Positions 7,908 to 18,016 of a stretch of DNA of 64,000 bases are shown one piece after another. The position numbers and the translations under genes are program-made. The first letter of the stretch is position 1. Each line of letters opens with the position of its first letter. Origin of the DNA: Thermohalobaculum sp039816045 (GTDB lineage Bacteria; Pseudomonadota; Alphaproteobacteria; Rhodobacterales; Rhodobacteraceae); the NCBI GenBank assembly GCA_039816045.1, contig JBCBYB010000019.1, forward strand, positions 23,252 through 87,251, given 5' to 3'. The notes beneath the pieces were generated by a model that did not search any database, was not told the origin of the DNA, and saw only the letters and a list, made by a program, of their open reading frames with translations.

Positions 7908-9305
7908 ATGAACTTGCGCCCCGATCCGACCTTCTATCCATCGGCCAAACTTGCCATGGAGGCCCCGGTCGAGACACTTGCTTTCACGCTGATGCTGAGC
8001 CCCGACGGCTCGCAGCCGGACGGTCTGGCGGTGGTCAATGTCGACCCGACCTCGGCCGAGTACGGCAAGATCGTCCACCAGGTCATCATGCCGAACAAGG
8101 GCGATGAGTTTCACCATTTCGGCTGGAACGCTTGCTCCTCGGCCCTGTCGCCGCTGACCGGGCACGCCTTCCTCGAGCGGCGCTACCTGATCATCCCGGG
8201 CATCCGCTCCTCCCGGATCTATGTGATCGATGTGAAGGAGCCGCTCAAGGCCAAGATCCACAAGATCATCGAGCCCGAGGAGGTCTTCTCCAAGACCGGC
8301 TACTCCCGCCCCCACACCATCCACTGCGGGCCCGAGGGGATCTATGTCTCGACCCTTGGCGGCGGCGGCCCGGATGGCACCGACGGCCCTCCCGGCATCT
8401 TCATCATGGACTGCCAGACGTTCGACATCATCGGGCGCTACGAGATCGAGCGCGGGCCGCAGGACAAGCAGTACGACTTCTGGTGGAACCTGCCGCGCGA
8501 CTATATGGTGAGCTCGGAATGGGGCCTGCCGCCGCAGTTCGAGAACGGCATCGTGCCGGAGGACCTGCTGTCCAACAAATATGGCCACCGGCTGCATTTC
8601 TGGAACCTGCGTGAGCGGCGCAACGTGCAGACCATCGATCTCGGCGAGAACCATCAGATGGCGCTGGAGATCCGCCCGGCGCACGATCCGGTCAAGGAAT
8701 ACGGCTTCTGTGGCGTGGTGGTCGACACGACGAACCTCGAGGGCTCGATCTGGACTTGGTGGCGCGAGGACGGCAAGTTCCACGCCAAGAAGACCGTGAC
8801 GATCCCACCTGTGGCTGCCTCGGCCGACGATCTGCCCCCGCTTCTCAAAGGTTTCGAGGCGGTGCCGCCGCTCGTCACCGATATCGACCTCAGCCTCGAC
8901 GACCGCTTCCTCTATGTCGCCTGCTGGGGCACCGGGGAGATGCACCAATACGACGTCTCCGACCCCATGGCGCCCAAGCTCGCGGGCAAGGTTGAGCTCG
9001 GCGGCATCGTCGCCAAGCACAAGCACCCCAACGGGAAGGACTTCGGCTACGGCCCGCAGATGGTGGAAATCAGCCGCGACGGCAAGCGGGTCTACTGGAC
9101 CAACTCGCTCTATTCGACCTGGGACGATCAGTTCTATCCGGGCGAGCGCGGGGCGGCGATGGTCAAGGCCGATGTCGGCGAGAACGGCGGCCTGACCCTC
9201 GACGAGAAGTTCTGGGTTGATTTCCCGGAAGGCTACCGCTCGCACCAGATCCGGCTCGAAGGCGGGGACTGTTCGACCGACAGCTTCTGCTACCCCTCCG
9301 CCTAG
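7908..9305 (+). CDS. SBP56-family protein, probable methanethiol oxidase
   Basis: A 465-residue protein matching the selenium-binding-protein/methanethiol oxidase family (SELENBP1, bacterial MtoX) in length and in motifs: NKGDEFHHFGWNACSS, RPHTIHCGPEGIYVSTLGGG, GLPPQFENGI, HFWNLRERR, and the C-terminal FPEGYRSHQIRLEGGDCSTD. Members are copper-dependent and oxidise methanethiol to formaldehyde, hydrogen peroxide and sulfide, a step of DMSP/DMS sulfur metabolism in marine bacteria. The start has a GGGAGG site. A membrane-protein gene begins 3 nt after its stop. The SenC/MauG maturation genes known beside mtoX in Hyphomicrobium are not seen here. Family call is firm; the substrate in this organism is inferred. 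Confidence 0.9.
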   Translation: MNLRPDPTFYPSAKLAMEAPVETLAFTLMLSPDGSQPDGLAVVNVDPTSAEYGKIVHQVIMPNKGDEFHHFGWNACSSALSPLTGHAFLERRYLIIPGIRSSRIYVIDVKEPLKAKIHKIIEPEEVFSKTGYSRPHTIHCGPEGIYVSTLGGGGPDGTDGPPGIFIMDCQTFDIIGRYEIERGPQDKQYDFWWNLPRDYMVSSEWGLPPQFENGIVPEDLLSNKYGHRLHFWNLRERRNVQTIDLGENHQMALEIRPAHDPVKEYGFCGVVVDTTNLEGSIWTWWREDGKFHAKKTVTIPPVAASADDLPPLLKGFEAVPPLVTDIDLSLDDRFLYVACWGTGEMHQYDVSDPMAPKLAGKVELGGIVAKHKHPNGKDFGYGPQMVEISRDGKRVYWTNSLYSTWDDQFYPGERGAAMVKADVGENGGLTLDEKFWVDFPEGYRSHQIRLEGGDCSTDSFCYPSA

Positions 9306-9308
9306 TCG

Positions 9309-9971
9309 GTGCTGGAGTTTCCCGGTGCCACGGTTGGCCTTTGGCTGGCCGTGGCGGCAAGCGGCCTCTACCACGGGCTGAACCCGGGCATGGGGTGGCC
9401 GCTTGCGGTGTCTGCGGCACTGATGGAGCAACGTCCCAGGGCGCTCTGGGGGGCGCTCGGGGCGCTTGCGGCCGGGCATGGGCTCGCCATGCTGGCGGTG
9501 CTCCTGCCGTTCGCGGCGATGACGCTGCTGGTGACCTGGGAGACGGAGATCCGGCTCGGCGCTGGGGTGCTGGTGATCCTGCTCGGGCTCTGGATCCTCG
9601 TGACCCGCCGGCATCCCCGCTTCCTTGCGCGCGTGCCGCCACATCGGCTGGCGCTTTGGTCCTTCTTGATCGCCGTCGCCCACGGCGCAGCGCTGATGCT
9701 GGTGCCGATCTATCTGGGTCTCTGCGAGCTGGCGGAGCTCGATGCCGGGCACGAGGCGGCCTACACGCTCATGCGCGACGGGGCGGGTCTGGCGATCATG
9801 GTGGCCGCTGCCCACACCTTGGCGATGGTCGCGGCGGGTGGGGCCGTTGCCTTCGGCGTCTACCGCTGGCTGGGGCTGCGCTTTCTCCGCCAGGGCTGGT
9901 TCGACCTCGAGGCGGTCTGGGCCGTGAGCCTCATCGCCGTTGGCGTCGTTGCCATCGTCACCGCCCACTGA
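9309..9971 (+). CDS. Polytopic membrane protein paired with the SBP56 gene
   Basis: A 220-residue, very hydrophobic protein starting at a GTG only 3 nt after the preceding stop, hence translationally coupled. About six transmembrane segments are visible. The N-terminal SGLYHGLNPGMGWPLAV and later AVAHGAALMLVPIYLGL resemble the His-containing half-repeats of NicO/UreH/LysE-type small transporters. Export or uptake of a metal or sulfur compound linked to the neighbouring oxidase is inference; the family is not firmly identified. Confidence 0.7.
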   Translation: MLEFPGATVGLWLAVAASGLYHGLNPGMGWPLAVSAALMEQRPRALWGALGALAAGHGLAMLAVLLPFAAMTLLVTWETEIRLGAGVLVILLGLWILVTRRHPRFLARVPPHRLALWSFLIAVAHGAALMLVPIYLGLCELAELDAGHEAAYTLMRDGAGLAIMVAAAHTLAMVAAGGAVAFGVYRWLGLRFLRQGWFDLEAVWAVSLIAVGVVAIVTAH

Positions 9972-10206
9972 TCGGGTCCGAACTCGCCAAGAACAGTGCG
10001 TAGCTTACGTGCGGGTCAGCGGCGCACAGCCTTTGGTCGCAGGAAGGACACTGTGGCCTCATGCACTCCAACCGCTGAGGCCGGGCGGCTTGCATGCGCT
10101 CGACAGGGCGACGCTGCCAAGAACCGGGCGGATCGCTCGTGACAGGGGCGCGGCCTTCGGGGTAGAGGGAGGCGAACCCGTCGCTTGTTCGAAAGATCGC
10201 CCACCC

Positions 10207-11759
<1,553 letters not shown>

Positions 11760-11769
<10 letters not shown>

Positions 11770-12434
11770 TCTGGCGGCTGCTGCGGCTGGGCTTTCGCGT
11801 CGGGCTGGCGGTGTTCCTGCTGACCCTGGGCGCGGTGTTCTATGCCGAGGGACGGATGGCGCGCGAGGCGACGCCCGAGGCGCTGGAGGTCGCGGATCTC
11901 GGCATCGTCCTCGGCGCGAGCGTCGATGGCGACGGGCGGCTTGCCTACAACTCGCGCCGGCGGGTGGCGGCGGGGGTTGCGCTGCTCGAGGCCGGCAAGA
12001 TCGAGCGTCTGATCTTCTCCGGCGGACTGGGCGGCAACCATCCAGAGACGCCGGCGGCCATGCTGATGCGTGACCATGCGCTGGCGCTCGGGGCGCCGGC
12101 GGAGGCGCTGTCGGTCGAGCCCCATGCGGTCAGCACCTTCGAGAACCTGCGCTTTGCCTTCCCGATGGCGGCGGCCATGGGGGGCGATCGGCTCGTGCTG
12201 GTGAGCGATCCGTCCCATCTCGCCCGGTCCTGGGCGCTGGCGCGGTTCCTCGGCCGCCCTGACGTGGCGCTGGTATCGGCCCGTGGGGTCGAGACCGTCT
12301 GGTGGCCGCACCGTGCGGTGGGGCTTGGCCGTGAGGCGCTCGCCTGGTGGCTCAATATCGGCAAGGCGGCGGCGTGGACGGGCCTCGGTGCGCTGGGTCT
12401 CGATCCTGATCAGCGGGCCGAGTGGGTCCGGTGA
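11760..12434 (+). CDS. YdcF/SanA-like DUF218 membrane-anchored protein
   Basis: A 224-residue protein with one N-terminal transmembrane segment (about residues 10-28) and a DUF218 domain: DLGIVLGASVDGDG, NSRRRVAAGVALLEAGK, LIFSGG, PHAVSTFENLRFA and VLVSDPSHLARS. E. coli relatives are SanA (envelope barrier, vancomycin sensitivity) and YdcF; the biochemical role is not established. It overlaps the end of guaA by 10 nt and the next gene by 4 nt, so it is in the same transcription unit. Confidence 0.85.
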
Positions 12435-13303
12435 CGGCCGCAACCCTGTCTCCAGCGCTGCGGGCGAGCCTCTGGATGACCGGGGCGATCGTCTCGTTTT
12501 CGCTCATGGCGGTGGCGGGGCGGGAGCTCTCCTCCGAGCTCGACACCTTCGAGATCATGACCTACCGCTCGCTGATCGGGCTGGCCGCGGTGCTGGCCTT
12601 CGGCGTGGTGCAGGGGCGCCTCTCCCAGATCCCGACGGCGCGGCCAGGGCTGCACGTCACGCGGAACATCTTCCACTTCGCAGGCCAAAACCTTTGGTTC
12701 TTTGCGGTGGCGACGATCCCGCTGGCACAGGTCTTCGCGCTCGAGTTCACAACGCCCATCTGGGTGGCGCTGCTCGCCCCGCTGATCCTTGCCGAACGGA
12801 TGACCGCGACCCGCCTCCTTGCCGCCGCCCTCGGCTTTGCGGGCATCCTGCTGGTCGCGCGCCCAGGGGTTACGCCGGTCGAGATCGGTCACCTCGCCGC
12901 GGCCCTCTCAGCGGTCTGCTTCGCGGGCAATGTTCTGGCGACCAAGGCGCTCTCGCGGACCGAACCGGTCTGGCGCATCCTTTTCTGGATGACCGTGATG
13001 CAGGCGGTGATGGGTGTCCTTTGCGCCGGATGGGACGGGGACATGGCGCTGCCCTCGCTTGGCGCCACGCCTTGGATGATCGCGGTGGGCCTGTGCGGCC
13101 TCACGGCGCATCTCTGCATGGCGACGGCGCTGTCGGTCGCTCCGGCCACCATCGTGGCCCCGATGGACTTTCTGCGCCTCCCGCTGATCGCTGTCGTCGG
13201 CATGGTCCTCTATGGCGAGGCGCTGGAGGTCGCCGTCTTCGCCGGGGCCGCGCTGATCCTGGCCGCCAACCTCACCAACATCCGTGCGGAGAGCCGCCCA
13301 TGA
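12431..13303 (+). CDS. EamA/DMT-superfamily transporter
   Basis: About 290 residues with ten hydrophobic segments in two EamA repeats. The first has the GREL...TFEIMTYRSLIGL helix and FALEFTTPIWVALLAPLILAE; the second ends with APMDFLRLPLIAVVGMVLYGE. DMT carriers move metabolites such as amino acids or nucleobase-type compounds; the substrate cannot be read from sequence. The GTG at 12431 forms a GTGA overlap with the preceding stop and is preferred; an in-frame GTG at 12422 is possible. Its stop overlaps the mazG start (ATGA). Confidence 0.88.
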   Translation: MTAATLSPALRASLWMTGAIVSFSLMAVAGRELSSELDTFEIMTYRSLIGLAAVLAFGVVQGRLSQIPTARPGLHVTRNIFHFAGQNLWFFAVATIPLAQVFALEFTTPIWVALLAPLILAERMTATRLLAAALGFAGILLVARPGVTPVEIGHLAAALSAVCFAGNVLATKALSRTEPVWRILFWMTVMQAVMGVLCAGWDGDMALPSLGATPWMIAVGLCGLTAHLCMATALSVAPATIVAPMDFLRLPLIAVVGMVLYGEALEVAVFAGAALILAANLTNIRAESRP

Positions 13304-14169
13304 GCAACCGTCCCACAAGCCCTCCCATGGCCCGTCCCATCGACCGCCCCGCCTCGGATGGGCTGGTCTTCGACCGCGAGGCGGGGCTCGAGCGACTGCT
13401 CGAGATCATGGCCCGCCTGCGTGCGCCCGACGGCTGTCCCTGGGATCGCGAGCAGACCTTCCGCAGCATCGCGCCTTACACCATCGAGGAGGCCTGCGAG
13501 GTGGCCGACGCCATCGAGCGCGGCGACACGCCCGGTCTTTGTGATGAGCTCGGAGACCTGCTCCTCCAGGTGGCCTATCACGCGCGCATCGCCGAGGAAG
13601 GGGGCGATTTCGCCTTCCAGGACGTTATCCGCGCGATCTCCGACAAAATGCTTCGCCGCCACCCCCATGTGTTCGGCCGCGAACCGGGCGGCGACCGCGC
13701 CGACCTCGCCACCGTCGATTGGGAGGCCATCAAGGCCGAGGAGCGCGCCGCCCGTGGCGAGACCCGCGAGAGCGTGCTCGACGGTGTCCCCGCGACGCTC
13801 TCGGGGTTGACCCGCGCAACCGCACTGACCAAGCGCGCGGCCAAGGTGGGCTTCGACTGGACCGACCCCCGCGACGTGCTGGCAAAGATCACCGAGGAGG
13901 CGGGGGAACTCGCCGCAGAACTGGGCGGCGACCCGGACCGGATCGAGGACGAGTACGGCGACCTGCTTTTCGTGCTCGTCAATCTCGGACGGCATCTGAA
14001 GGTCGATCCGGAGGCCGCCCTCCGCCGCACCAACGCCAAGTTCGAGCGCCGCTTCCGCGCCATCGAGGCCGCCCTCGCCGCCGAGGGCCGCACGCCCGAG
14101 AACGCCACCCTAGAAGAGATGGACGCCCTCTGGACCGCCATCAAAACCGCCGAGAAACGGTCGCGATAG
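13300..14169 (+). CDS. mazG: Nucleoside triphosphate pyrophosphohydrolase MazG
   Basis: A 289-residue protein with two MazG domains. The first has LRAPDGCPWDREQTF, YTIEEACEVADAI and LGDLLLQVAYHARI (the EExxE/ExxD metal-binding helices); the second has ITEEAGELAAEL and EYGDLLFVLVNLGRHL. MazG hydrolyses dNTPs to dNMP and pyrophosphate and acts in house-cleaning and (p)ppGpp balance. The start lies in an ATGA overlap with the transporter gene. The 98-nt gap to the convergent SDR gene contains a long inverted repeat. Confidence 0.95.
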   Translation: MSNRPTSPPMARPIDRPASDGLVFDREAGLERLLEIMARLRAPDGCPWDREQTFRSIAPYTIEEACEVADAIERGDTPGLCDELGDLLLQVAYHARIAEEGGDFAFQDVIRAISDKMLRRHPHVFGREPGGDRADLATVDWEAIKAEERAARGETRESVLDGVPATLSGLTRATALTKRAAKVGFDWTDPRDVLAKITEEAGELAAELGGDPDRIEDEYGDLLFVLVNLGRHLKVDPEAALRRTNAKFERRFRAIEAALAAEGRTPENATLEEMDALWTAIKTAEKRSR

Positions 14170-14175
14170 ACCTCA

Positions 14176-14258
14176 GGCGCGGCTCGAGGCCGTAGGGGGA
14201 ACAGACCGGGTGCCGGGACCGCGACGGTGCCTGGGTGGGCGGGGCCTCGGGCCGCGCC
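14176..14258. repeat. 16-bp imperfect inverted repeat between convergent genes
   Basis: GGCGCGGCTCGAGGCC at 14176-14191 and GGCCTCGGGCCGCGCC at 14243-14258 are inverted copies with one mismatch, separated by 51 nt. The pair fills most of the 98-nt gap between mazG and the convergent SDR gene. It may act as a bidirectional terminator or transcript-stabilising stem, but the loop is long and there is no T-run. Confidence 0.4.
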
Positions 14259-14267
14259 GTGCCTCAA

Positions 14268-15029
14268 TCAGACGCAGCGCCCGCCATCCACCTCCATACA
14301 AACGCCGGTCAGGAACTCCGCCTCGTCCGAGGCGAGGAACAGCGCCGCGTTCGCCACATCCCGCGGCTGGCTGAACCGCCCGAGCGGGATCGTGGAGACA
14401 AACTTCTCCCGCAGCTCCGGCGTGTCGTCCCCCATGAAGGTCGGCAGCAACGGCGTCTCCCCGGCCACGGGGTTGAGCGCGCAGACCCGGATCCGATCGG
14501 GCGCCAGCTCCACCGCCATCGAGCGCGTCATCGTGATCGCTGCCCCCTTCGAGCCGTTGTACCAGGTCAGCCCCGGACGCGGCCGGACCCCCGCCGTGGA
14601 GGCGATCGTCAGCATCACGCCGCCGCCGCCGCGCGCCCGCATCCCGGGCACCGCCGCCTTTGCAGCCAAAAACAGCGCCTTGACGTTCACCGCAAAGACC
14701 CGGTCGAACTCTTCCTCCGAGACGTCGAGCATCGGCTGGTTGCGGTGGCTCACACCGGCATTGTTGACGAGGATATCGAGCCCGCCGCAGCGCTCCTCAG
14801 CGGCCGCGACCATCGCCTCGGCGTCCTTCGCCACCGCCACATCCGCCTGGAACGCCGCCGCCGCACCCTGGTGCGCGCGGTCGATCTCCGAGGCGACCCG
14901 CTCTGCCGCCGTGCCGACAATGTCCACGACCAGGACCTTGGCCCCTTCCTCGGCGAAGCGATGCGCGATCGCCTCACCGAATCCCGAGCCTGCCCCCGTT
15001 ATCAGTGCCGTCTTGCCGGCCAGCCGCAT
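14268..15029 (-). CDS. SDR-family oxidoreductase
   Basis: A 253-residue classical short-chain dehydrogenase. It has the cofactor motif TGAGSGFG near residue 12, Asp at the end of beta-2 (VVDIVG, suggesting NAD(H)), NNAGVS, the catalytic Ser region (TIASTAGV) and YNGSK in place of YxASK. Substrate is not evident. It starts 15 nt after the esterase stop, in an operon behind phaC. A 3-hydroxyacyl or hydroxybutyrate-type substrate would fit the context, but this is inference; the true acetoacetyl-CoA reductase PhaB type has a different signature. Confidence 0.85.
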   Translation of the reverse strand: MRLAGKTALITGAGSGFGEAIAHRFAEEGAKVLVVDIVGTAAERVASEIDRAHQGAAAAFQADVAVAKDAEAMVAAAEERCGGLDILVNNAGVSHRNQPMLDVSEEEFDRVFAVNVKALFLAAKAAVPGMRARGGGGVMLTIASTAGVRPRPGLTWYNGSKGAAITMTRSMAVELAPDRIRVCALNPVAGETPLLPTFMGDDTPELREKFVSTIPLGRFSQPRDVANAALFLASDEAEFLTGVCMEVDGGRCV

Positions 15030-15044
15030 GGCGTCCTCCCATCG

Positions 15045-15998
15045 TCAGTTCTTCGGCACGCTCTTGAAGCGACCACCACTCTGCGTGCTGCGCTTGAAGC
15101 CCGAGCTGCCATCGCCGACCCGGCGCGTGATCGCGGTGGCCGGGCGCACCTGGGTGCGCTCGAACCAGTCGAGCACCGCGGGCATCCACGTCCGCGGCCA
15201 GCCGTGTCCTCCGCTATGGGTGAGGAAGTCTAGCGCTGCCCCGGGCGCGCAGTCCTCCCATCCCTGACGCTTGAAGCCAAAATAGCGGCCCTTGTCCAAC
15301 GGCCCTTTCCCGCAGCGGTTGGTGCGGGCCAGCATCTCGAGCGCCCCCGGCACGTCCGAGCGCAGGGCGTGGCGGCCCAGGCGTTTGCGCCCCTTGATCG
15401 GCACGACCTCATCGCGCAGGCCATGGCTTTGCAGGAACTTCACCGGCCGGCGGCAGCTCTTTGGCAGTTGCTGGCCATAGGCCCCGGCATGCACGGCGAA
15501 GGCCGCGCCCATGTCCGGCCGGTGGCAGGCGATCTCCCAGATGAAGAAACCGCCATCCGACTGCCCCGCAAAGATCACCTTCTTGGGATCGATGTTGTGG
15601 CGCCGCCGCGCATCCTGGATCACCCGCCGCACGAAAGCGAAATCGTCGCGGTCGTGGAAGGGCGCGCGCCCGCTCCAGCCCCAGCCGGTATCGCGCGAGC
15701 CGTCGGGATAGGTCGTGAACCGCGCCGCCGGGACCAGCAGCGCGTAACCGCGGTTCACCACCTCGCGGCGGAAATAGGCTGCATCCGTCACCGTGCGGCT
15801 CCGCCCGGTCGAGCCGTAGAGATAGAGCACCGCCGGGTGGGGGCCGATGCCCTCCGGGATCAGCGCCCGGTAGACCCCGCCTTCGATCTCGCAGGGGCTG
15901 TCGGATTGGCTGAAATCGCAGGGGTTGATCTGGCGTTGGGCGTTCGCGCTCGTGGGGATGAGAGCCAGCGCGGTGAGGAGCAGGGCAATCCGCATCAT
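15045..15998 (-). CDS. Secreted LpqC/PHB-depolymerase-like esterase
   Basis: A 317-residue alpha/beta hydrolase with a signal peptide (MMRIALLLTALALIPTSANA). Visible are the oxyanion-region text VLYLYGSTGR, the nucleophile elbow GQSDGG (G-x-S-x-G), a late SHGLRDEVVP segment supplying Asp/Glu and a C-terminal GGHGWP His. The fold matches the COG3509 (poly-3-hydroxybutyrate depolymerase-like, feruloyl-esterase-like) family. The start at 15998 overlaps the phaC stop (ATGATGA), so it is translationally coupled to the PHA synthase. Since it is exported it cannot degrade intracellular granules; action on external polyesters or oligomers is inference. Confidence 0.82.
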   Translation of the reverse strand: MMRIALLLTALALIPTSANAQRQINPCDFSQSDSPCEIEGGVYRALIPEGIGPHPAVLYLYGSTGRSRTVTDAAYFRREVVNRGYALLVPAARFTTYPDGSRDTGWGWSGRAPFHDRDDFAFVRRVIQDARRRHNIDPKKVIFAGQSDGGFFIWEIACHRPDMGAAFAVHAGAYGQQLPKSCRRPVKFLQSHGLRDEVVPIKGRKRLGRHALRSDVPGALEMLARTNRCGKGPLDKGRYFGFKRQGWEDCAPGAALDFLTHSGGHGWPRTWMPAVLDWFERTQVRPATAITRRVGDGSSGFKRSTQSGGRFKSVPKN

Positions 15999-17794
15999 CG
16001 GTCGTCGAACCTCATTTTCACATAGCGCCCGGGGGCGGGCTCGATCACGCCGAGGGTGGCGCCGGGGGTGCGGGCGGGCACGGTGCCGCCCGAGCGTTTG
16101 GCGAGCCAGGCATCCCAATGGGGCCACCAGGAGCCAGGCGTCTCCTTGGTGCCTTCGCGCCAGTCATCGAGACTGTCGCCCTTCAGCCCGGTTTTCGTCC
16201 AATACTGATACTTGCCGGCCGCTGGCGGGTTCACGACGCCGGCAATATGGCCCGAGCCCGACAGGATGTAGGTCTGCGCCCGGCTGCCAAGCGCCTTTGC
16301 CGCCCGGAAGGCAGAGTGGGCCGGGGCGATGTGATCCTCGACAGTGCCGACATGGTAGCAGGGCACCTTGACCTTTTTGAGATCGAGCTGCACGCCACCG
16401 AGTTCCATCTCGCCCTTTGCCAGCGCGTTGTGGTTGTAGAAGGTGTCGAGATAGGACATGTGCACGCGGCCAGGCATCGAGGTGCTGTCGGAGTTCCAAT
16501 AGAGCAGGTCGAACGGGAAATTCTCCTTGCCCAACAGGTAGTTGTTGATCACAAAGCCCCAGATCAGGTCGGTCGAGCGCAAGCTGTTGAACGCCGCGAA
16601 CATGTTCTCGGCCGCGAGATAGCCCTTTTCCTCGACCGCCTCTTCGATGGTCTCCAAAACCTCGTCGTCGACGAAGGCCTGGAGCTCACCCGCATCAGAG
16701 AAGTCGAGCTGCGCGGTGAAGAAGGTCGCCGACGCCACCCGGTCATCGCCCTTTGCCGCCAGATAGGCCAGCGTGGTGCCGAGCATCGTGCCGCCGATGC
16801 AATAGCCGACCAGGTGGGTCTGGGGCTGGCCGGTCTCCTCGAGCACTTTCTCGATCGCCGTCAGCACGCCCTTTTTCATATAGGTCTCCCAGGTCTCGTC
16901 CTTCTGGGCGGGGCCGGGGTTGATCCAGGAGATGATGAACACGGTGTGGCCCTGGGCCACCAGCCAGCGGATCATCGACTTCTTCTCGTTCAGATCGAGA
17001 ATGTAGAACTTGTTGATCCAAGGCGGGCAAATGAGCAGCGGGGTCTTGTGGGCCTCCTCGGTGGTGGGCGCGTATTGGATGACCTGCATCACCTCGTTCT
17101 CGAAGACCACCGAGCCGGGGGTGGTCGCCATGTTGCGCCCGACCTCGAAGGCCTCGATGTCGGTTTGCTGGATCAGCAGCTGGCCCTGCCCGCGCTCGAG
17201 ATCGCGGATCATGTGCTCGAGCCCGCGGAGCAGGTTCTCACCCTTCTCGTCGATGGTGGTCCGCAGCACCTCGGGGTTGAGGAAGGGCGCGTTGTTGGGC
17301 GCCATGGCCTCGAGGAAGTTGCGTGTGATCAGGTCGAGTTTCTTGCGGTCCTGGGCCGAGAGCCCCTCCGCCTCGCCGAGGCGCGAGCGCAGCCAGTCGG
17401 CGGTGAGCAGGTAGGATTGCTTGAGGTAGTCATAGAACGGGCTCTCGTCCCACAGCTTGTCTTTGAAGCGCTTGTCGCCGCGGGCGGGCTGGATCAGCGG
17501 CGAGGCGTCCTCGCCCAACCAGGCGCGCTGCATGGTCCGGGTCCAAAGATCTGCCTGTGCCGCCCAGAGCTGACCCATGGACGTCATCATCCGATCCGGG
17601 TGGTCCCAAAAGTCATAGGCCCAGCGCGCCATGGAGGGGGCGGTGTTCAGCGGGTCGGGCTTGAGCACATGGACGTCTTCGAGCTGACGTTCGAGCGCGG
17701 CCGCCCAGACCTTTGAGCTCTTCTCCACCAGACGCCCGATCCGGTCGGACAGCTCCGGCAGTGCCTCCTCGGGCTTGGTGATCTCTCCGGTCAT
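15995..17794 (-). CDS. phaC: Class I poly(3-hydroxyalkanoate) synthase PhaC
   Basis: A 599-residue PHA polymerase, the normal length for class I enzymes. The catalytic triad is visible: Cys332 in the lipase-like box GYCIGG, Asp487 in VGTVEDHIAP and His516 in SGSGHIAG. NKFYILDLNEKKSM and FIISWINPGP are further PhaC signatures. It polymerises (R)-3-hydroxyacyl-CoA into carbon-storage granules. The start at 17794 has GGGAGACG upstream. The first gene of phaC-esterase-SDR; its upstream region carries eight TATCGCA repeats. No phasin or phaR gene is adjacent, unlike in many alphaproteobacteria. Confidence 0.97.
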   Translation of the reverse strand: MTGEITKPEEALPELSDRIGRLVEKSSKVWAAALERQLEDVHVLKPDPLNTAPSMARWAYDFWDHPDRMMTSMGQLWAAQADLWTRTMQRAWLGEDASPLIQPARGDKRFKDKLWDESPFYDYLKQSYLLTADWLRSRLGEAEGLSAQDRKKLDLITRNFLEAMAPNNAPFLNPEVLRTTIDEKGENLLRGLEHMIRDLERGQGQLLIQQTDIEAFEVGRNMATTPGSVVFENEVMQVIQYAPTTEEAHKTPLLICPPWINKFYILDLNEKKSMIRWLVAQGHTVFIISWINPGPAQKDETWETYMKKGVLTAIEKVLEETGQPQTHLVGYCIGGTMLGTTLAYLAAKGDDRVASATFFTAQLDFSDAGELQAFVDDEVLETIEEAVEEKGYLAAENMFAAFNSLRSTDLIWGFVINNYLLGKENFPFDLLYWNSDSTSMPGRVHMSYLDTFYNHNALAKGEMELGGVQLDLKKVKVPCYHVGTVEDHIAPAHSAFRAAKALGSRAQTYILSGSGHIAGVVNPPAAGKYQYWTKTGLKGDSLDDWREGTKETPGSWWPHWDAWLAKRSGGTVPARTPGATLGVIEPAPGRYVKMRFDDR

Positions 17795-17815
17795 GCGTCG
17801 TCTCCCTCACCGTCC

Positions 17816-17903
17816 TTATCGCAGATATCGCACCGATATCGCATTGGGATATCGCACCGGATATCGCATTTGTGTATCGCCCGGTATCGCAGCCGATATC
17901 GTA
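17816..17903. repeat. Eight tandem TATCGCA repeats in the phaC upstream region
   Basis: Copies of the core (A/T/G)TATCGCA start at 17816, 17825, 17836, 17849, 17861, 17874, 17884 and 17896, all in the same orientation with spacings of 9, 11, 13, 12, 13, 10 and 12 nt, close to one DNA turn. The sixth-last base varies only in the weakest copies (17874 ends GCC, 17896 has GTA). The array covers positions -22 to -109 relative to the phaC start, between phaC and the divergent lipoprotein gene. It could be a cooperative regulator-binding array or a simple tandem expansion. Confidence 0.75.
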
Positions 17904-18016
17904 GCGGAACGGCGCGCCGCGCAGGCCCTTGCACCCGCTGGCCTTGTCGGGCAGGGGGCGCTAGGGTGCCTCACGGGGCGCGCACGCCCCAGTCTTAGCA
18001 GAACGGGGGGTGCCCC

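Noticed and set aside
7809..9968. A 719-codon open frame on the minus strand opposite the SBP56 gene and its membrane partner
   Set aside because: It is the antisense shadow of two well-supported genes in GC-rich DNA; its translation is rich in Arg, His and Asp with no domain.
9972..10206. Possible purine riboswitch or small RNA upstream of guaA
   Set aside because: No conserved aptamer core or convincing terminator-like fold could be recognised in the 235 nt.
12283..13299. A long upstream extension of mazG in the same frame
   Set aside because: It runs through the ydcF-like and transporter genes; the MazG family start and an ATGA overlap place the true start at 13300.
16118..17716. A 532-codon plus-strand frame opposite phaC
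   Set aside because: The complementary strand encodes a complete PHA synthase with its catalytic triad; this frame has no domain.
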